64,000 nucleotides of DNA from NCBI GenBank assembly GCA_964457365.1, contig CAYWFP010000006.1, positions 1 to 64,000 of the forward strand. Direction: 5' to 3'. The notes under the pieces are model-generated. The model was not told the origin of the DNA, ran no database searches, and was given only the letters and a program-made list of their open reading frames with translations. The stretch is from CAYWFP01 sp964457365. Lineage in GTDB: Bacteria > Planctomycetota > SZUA-567. How positions within the stretch are numbered: the first letter of the stretch is position 1; every line of letters starts with the position of its first letter. Both the position numbers and the translations under genes were made by a program. Positions 61,294 through 64,000 of the stretch are shown piece by piece.

Positions 61294-62480
61294 GCGTTCA
61301 CCTCGTCGATGTTTTTCAGGAGCGCGCGCAGGTTCTCTTCCGTGTCCTGCCATCCGCGGCTCTCGCTCATCCTCTTGACCTTGGCCATCAGGGCCTCGGC
61401 CTGTTCGTTCGTGAGTTCCGCACCCAGCTCCTTCGCGCGCGCGAAAAACGCGGCCCGACCGCTGTGCTTGCCCAGGACCAGGCGCACGCTTCCCGCGCCG
61501 ACGAGCTCGGGCGCGTACGGCAGGTACGTGGTCGGATTTTTCAGCAAGCCGTCCTGGTGGATGCCGGCCTCGGTGGCGAAGATGTTGGCGCCGGCGACGG
61601 GCTTGGTCGGCGAGAGCGGCACGCCGGCCTCTTCGCTGACCAGGCGCACGAGCGGGACGAGCTCGTTCAGTTTTATCGGCACGCTCCGGCCGAGGCGTTC
61701 GCGCTGCAGATGCGCCGCCAGCGCCACTTCTTCCAAGGCGGCGTTGCCGGCGCGCTCGCCGAGACCGCCGACGGTGCATTGCACGATCGCCGCGCCCGCG
61801 CGCACGCCCGCGAGGCTGTTGGCCACCGCCATCCCCAGGTCGTTATGGAAATGCACGGCCAGGTACGCCTTGGCCAGTTCCGGAAGTTCCGTCCACAAGG
61901 TCTTGAGATTCTCGATCACCTGGTCCGGCGCGAGAACGCCGACGGTGTCGGTATAGCCGATGGTGGTCGCGCCGGCCTGCAAGGCCGCGCGACAGACCTC
62001 GACCAGATACGGCATCTCGGTCCGGCTGGCATCCTCCGCGCCGAAGGCGACCACGCCGAAGCGCTCCCGGGCGTAGCCGACGCTGGCGCGGACGCGGTCG
62101 ATCAGTTCGCTCTCGCTCAAGCGTAGCTTCTGCTCGCGGTGCACGGTGCTCGTGGCGATGAAGAGGCTGACGCCGCAGCGGCGACGGTCGATGCCCTCGA
62201 AGGCGGTGCAGGCCGCGTCGATGTCGCGCTCCACGGCGCGGCAGAGCGCGGTGACCATCGTCTTCGGCAGCGCCTGTGCGACCGCCCGCACGGATTCCAC
62301 CTCGCCCGGACCGCTGGCGGGAAAGCCCGCCTCGATGGAGAAGATGCCGGCCTCGGCCAGTGCCACGGCGATGCGCACCTTCTGCTCGGCGGTCAACGCC
62401 ACGCCCGGCATCTGCTCGCCGTCGCGGAGCGTCGTGTCGCTGAAGACGATAGGCGGTGCATCGGTCTGCTGCTGTGTCAT
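61290..62480 (-). CDS. Isopropylmalate/homocitrate/citramalate synthase-family enzyme
   Basis: A 396-residue DRE-TIM acyltransferase that condenses acetyl-CoA with a 2-oxo acid. FSDTTLRDGEQMPGVALT (about 13-30) carries the metal-binding Asp; the second signature is HFHNDLGMAVANSLAGV (about 214-230), followed by TVGGLGERAGNAALEEVA. There is no leucine-binding regulatory domain, and the length and GIHQDGLLKNP block suit homocitrate-synthase-like or NifV-type enzymes more than LeuA. No leuBCD-type genes are here. It is the first gene of the operon, with AAAGG before ATG 62480 and a promoter upstream. Its position beside iorAB suggests it extends a 2-oxo acid for that enzyme. Confidence 0.87.
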   Translation of the reverse strand: MTQQQTDAPPIVFSDTTLRDGEQMPGVALTAEQKVRIAVALAEAGIFSIEAGFPASGPGEVESVRAVAQALPKTMVTALCRAVERDIDAACTAFEGIDRRRCGVSLFIATSTVHREQKLRLSESELIDRVRASVGYARERFGVVAFGAEDASRTEMPYLVEVCRAALQAGATTIGYTDTVGVLAPDQVIENLKTLWTELPELAKAYLAVHFHNDLGMAVANSLAGVRAGAAIVQCTVGGLGERAGNAALEEVALAAHLQRERLGRSVPIKLNELVPLVRLVSEEAGVPLSPTKPVAGANIFATEAGIHQDGLLKNPTTYLPYAPELVGAGSVRLVLGKHSGRAAFFARAKELGAELTNEQAEALMAKVKRMSESRGWQDTEENLRALLKNIDEVNA

Positions 62481-62499
62481 CGAAGCCCTTTCCGTGCAG

Positions 62500-62528
62500 A
62501 CCATATCCGATTTTCACCACGCCCTCAA
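62500..62528 (-). promoter_or_regulatory. Promoter of the synthase operon
   Basis: On the minus strand, TTGAGG (62528-62523), a 17-base spacer and TATGGT (62505-62500), 19 bases ahead of the first start codon of the operon. Confidence 0.5.
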
Positions 62529-62582
62529 CCGTCTTTTCGGTCAAATCCGATGAAAGGGGACGGCTGCGGCGTTTTCGCTCTC

Positions 62583-62611
62583 TTGACAGAACTTCATGCT
62601 CTTTCTAGACT
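62583..62611 (+). promoter_or_regulatory. Promoter of the divergent exporter gene
   Basis: A perfect TTGACA (62583-62588), a 17-base spacer and TAGACT (62606-62611). An in-frame ATG at 62596 lies inside this promoter, which supports the later start at 62677. Confidence 0.6.
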
Positions 62612-62676
62612 TCCCACGGATTGCGGGCTCGATTGGCGGGCAGGTCACTTACTGGGTAATCCCGGAGATTTTTTTC

Positions 62677-64000
62677 ATGCCTCCTCTGGCCCGCTCGGCT
62701 TATCTGGAATTGCTGCGCGAGGAGATCGGCGACCGGCTCTGGCCGTTGATGCTGCTCTCGGCCTTCTCGGGAATCGCCAGCGGCGTGATCGTGACATTGA
62801 TTACCTCGATCACCGAGACCGATATCCACGGTTGGGCCATGCTCCGCTTCCTGCTGCTCTTCGTCATGGTCGCGCTGGCGTCGCTGGAGTTGTCGCGCCA
62901 GGCGTTGCTGCGGGTGAACCGGGAGATCGAGCGCCTCGTCCACCGCATCCGCACGCGCGTGGCCGACCGTATCCGCCACGCGGAACTCCGAGACCTGGAG
63001 CGGCTGGACCTGGCGCGCATCTACGTCACCACCGCCGAGAGCACCGAGAACCTGACCAAGGCGTCAATGCCGGTCTTCAAGAGCATCGGCGCGCTGGTGC
63101 TCATCGCCTACTGCCTGGTGCAGATCGGCTTGACAAGCACGGTGGCGCTGGCGCTGGTCCTGGGCAGCTTTCTCGGCGCGAGCCTCCTGTACCTGTATAT
63201 CGAGAAATACGCCTACGAATACATCCGCGAAGCGTACGTGGCGGAGTACCGGTTCTTCAAACTCATGCGTGAACTCGCTCGCGGCTTCAAGGAACTCCGG
63301 CTCAACCGCGCCCGCGACGCGGACATTCATGCGGACCTCGAATCGCAGGCCGACCGGGTCGAGGCGCGGAAAATGCGCGCGCACCGTCTCGTCGCCTGGC
63401 TCTACAGCTACACCGATCTCTTCTTCTTCCTCACACTGGGGCTGCTGATCTTTCTGTTGCCGTTGCTGCACGCCTGGACCTCGCGGCAGTTGGCCGACCT
63501 GATCGCCATCCTGCTTTTTCTCGGCGGCGGCGTGGCGCAGGTGGTGCTCAGCGTCCACCAGATCGCCCAGGCCAACGTGGCGGTGCAGCAACTGCGGGAG
63601 ATGGAGACCGGGCTGCGTCAATGCGTCGTGCCGGACACCCCTCAGGGAGCGCGCCCGCTACGGGAGCTGACGTTGAAGAAGGCGGTCTTCTCCCATCGCG
63701 ACGAAGAAGGCGGAGAACTATACACCGTCGGTCCGGTCTCCTTGACCATCCGCCCGGGAGAAGTGTATTTTCTCGTCGGCGGTAACGGCAGCGGCAAATC
63801 CACGTTGCTGAAGATCATCGCCGGCCTGTACGCGCCGGAGGACGGCGAGATTCTCCTCAACGGCGAGGCGGTCGTCCGCGAAAACCGGCAGGACTATCGT
63901 GAACTCGTCAGCGCCGTCTTTACCGACTTCCATCTCTTCGACCGTCTGCTGGGATGGGAGGAAACGTCGCCGGAACGGGTGAACGCGCTGCTGGAGGAGT
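62677..64000 (+). CDS. SyrD/PvdE-type ABC exporter (incomplete at window end)
   Basis: The first 441 residues of a transmembrane-ATPase fusion, running off the window. Six hydrophobic segments (about 20-60, 70-90, 135-185, 250-300) form the exporter half; charged linkers such as FKLMRELARGFKELRLNR resemble the cyclic-peptide exporter group (SyrD, PvdE). The nucleotide-binding domain begins near residue 330 and has a Walker A of GGNGSGKST (about 368-376). The ABC signature and Walker B lie beyond 64000. ATG 62677 has CGGAG upstream. It is divergent from the synthase operon by about 200 bp and probably exports its product across the inner membrane. Confidence 0.85.
   Translation, partial: MPPLARSAYLELLREEIGDRLWPLMLLSAFSGIASGVIVTLITSITETDIHGWAMLRFLLLFVMVALASLELSRQALLRVNREIERLVHRIRTRVADRIRHAELRDLERLDLARIYVTTAESTENLTKASMPVFKSIGALVLIAYCLVQIGLTSTVALALVLGSFLGASLLYLYIEKYAYEYIREAYVAEYRFFKLMRELARGFKELRLNRARDADIHADLESQADRVEARKMRAHRLVAWLYSYTDLFFFLTLGLLIFLLPLLHAWTSRQLADLIAILLFLGGGVAQVVLSVHQIAQANVAVQQLREMETGLRQCVVPDTPQGARPLRELTLKKAVFSHRDEEGGELYTVGPVSLTIRPGEVYFLVGGNGSGKSTLLKIIAGLYAPEDGEILLNGEAVVRENRQDYRELVSAVFTDFHLFDRLLGWEETSPERVNALLEE

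Noticed and set aside
62596..62676. Earlier ATG (62596) for the ABC exporter
   Set aside because: It lies between the -35 and -10 elements of the best promoter and has no Shine-Dalgarno.

Overview
The window is a 64 kb, strongly GC-rich bacterial chromosome segment whose codons end mostly in G or C. Long false ORFs therefore run antisense to nearly every real gene. No rRNA, tRNA, CRISPR array, phage or transposase gene was found. A Gram-negative, sugar-degrading bacterium is suggested by glycosidases, UroD-like and ROK genes in one operon, an AraC regulator beside sugar dehydrogenases, a PMT-family glycosyltransferase and a Pfa-type lipid/polyketide synthase. The PVC group (Lentisphaerota/Verrucomicrobiota) or Planctomycetota would fit, but this is a guess from gene style, not phylogeny.

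Region by region: (1) 131-6632, minus strand: a five-gene, almost fully overlapping sugar operon (ROK kinase, SIS isomerase, UroD-like protein, GH2 beta-mannosidase, GH20 beta-hexosaminidase). (2) 6778-20211: dus and a PMT-type glycosyltransferase, a sigma-like acidic protein, a small ORF with an in-frame TGA behind an esterase, a GH4 enzyme, a gluzincin-like peptidase, a STAS protein, AKR and ADH genes divergent from an AraC regulator, and gene remnants beside a 53-bp inverted-repeat element. (3) 20359-32755: rpsO-pnp with its terminator, a response regulator, an orphan binding protein, mnmG (possibly leaderless), an MFS-HEAT fusion, an SDR, a pentapeptide-repeat potassium channel and an HDOD protein. 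(4) 32821-42848: a terpenoid-like pair (a DUF116-polyprenyl synthase fusion and a cyclase-repeat protein), trpD, small hypothetical genes, a sharply AT-rich island, der, a phosphatase-like gene and a TMEM175-type channel. (5) 43013-62480, minus strand: a ten-gene, about 19.5 kb operon, with a divergent ABC exporter running off the window end at 64000.

Region 5 is the most interesting part. In transcription order it encodes a LeuA-like acyltransferase, both subunits of a 2-oxoacid:ferredoxin oxidoreductase, an ADP-forming acyl-CoA synthetase alpha subunit, a methyltransferase, a KS-like/AT/DH/PPTase megasynthase, a free acyl carrier protein, a PLOD-like glycosyltransferase, an ER-like/KS/AT/ACP/ACP/KR megasynthase and a terminal SDR. 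Most junctions are 4-bp ATGA overlaps. The two megasynthases together contain the domain set of a polyunsaturated-fatty-acid (Pfa) or enediyne-type iterative synthase. The upstream genes could make an unusual acyl-CoA starter from an extended 2-oxo acid. The glycosyltransferase and the SyrD-like exporter suggest a glycosylated, exported lipid or polyketide. The product is unknown.
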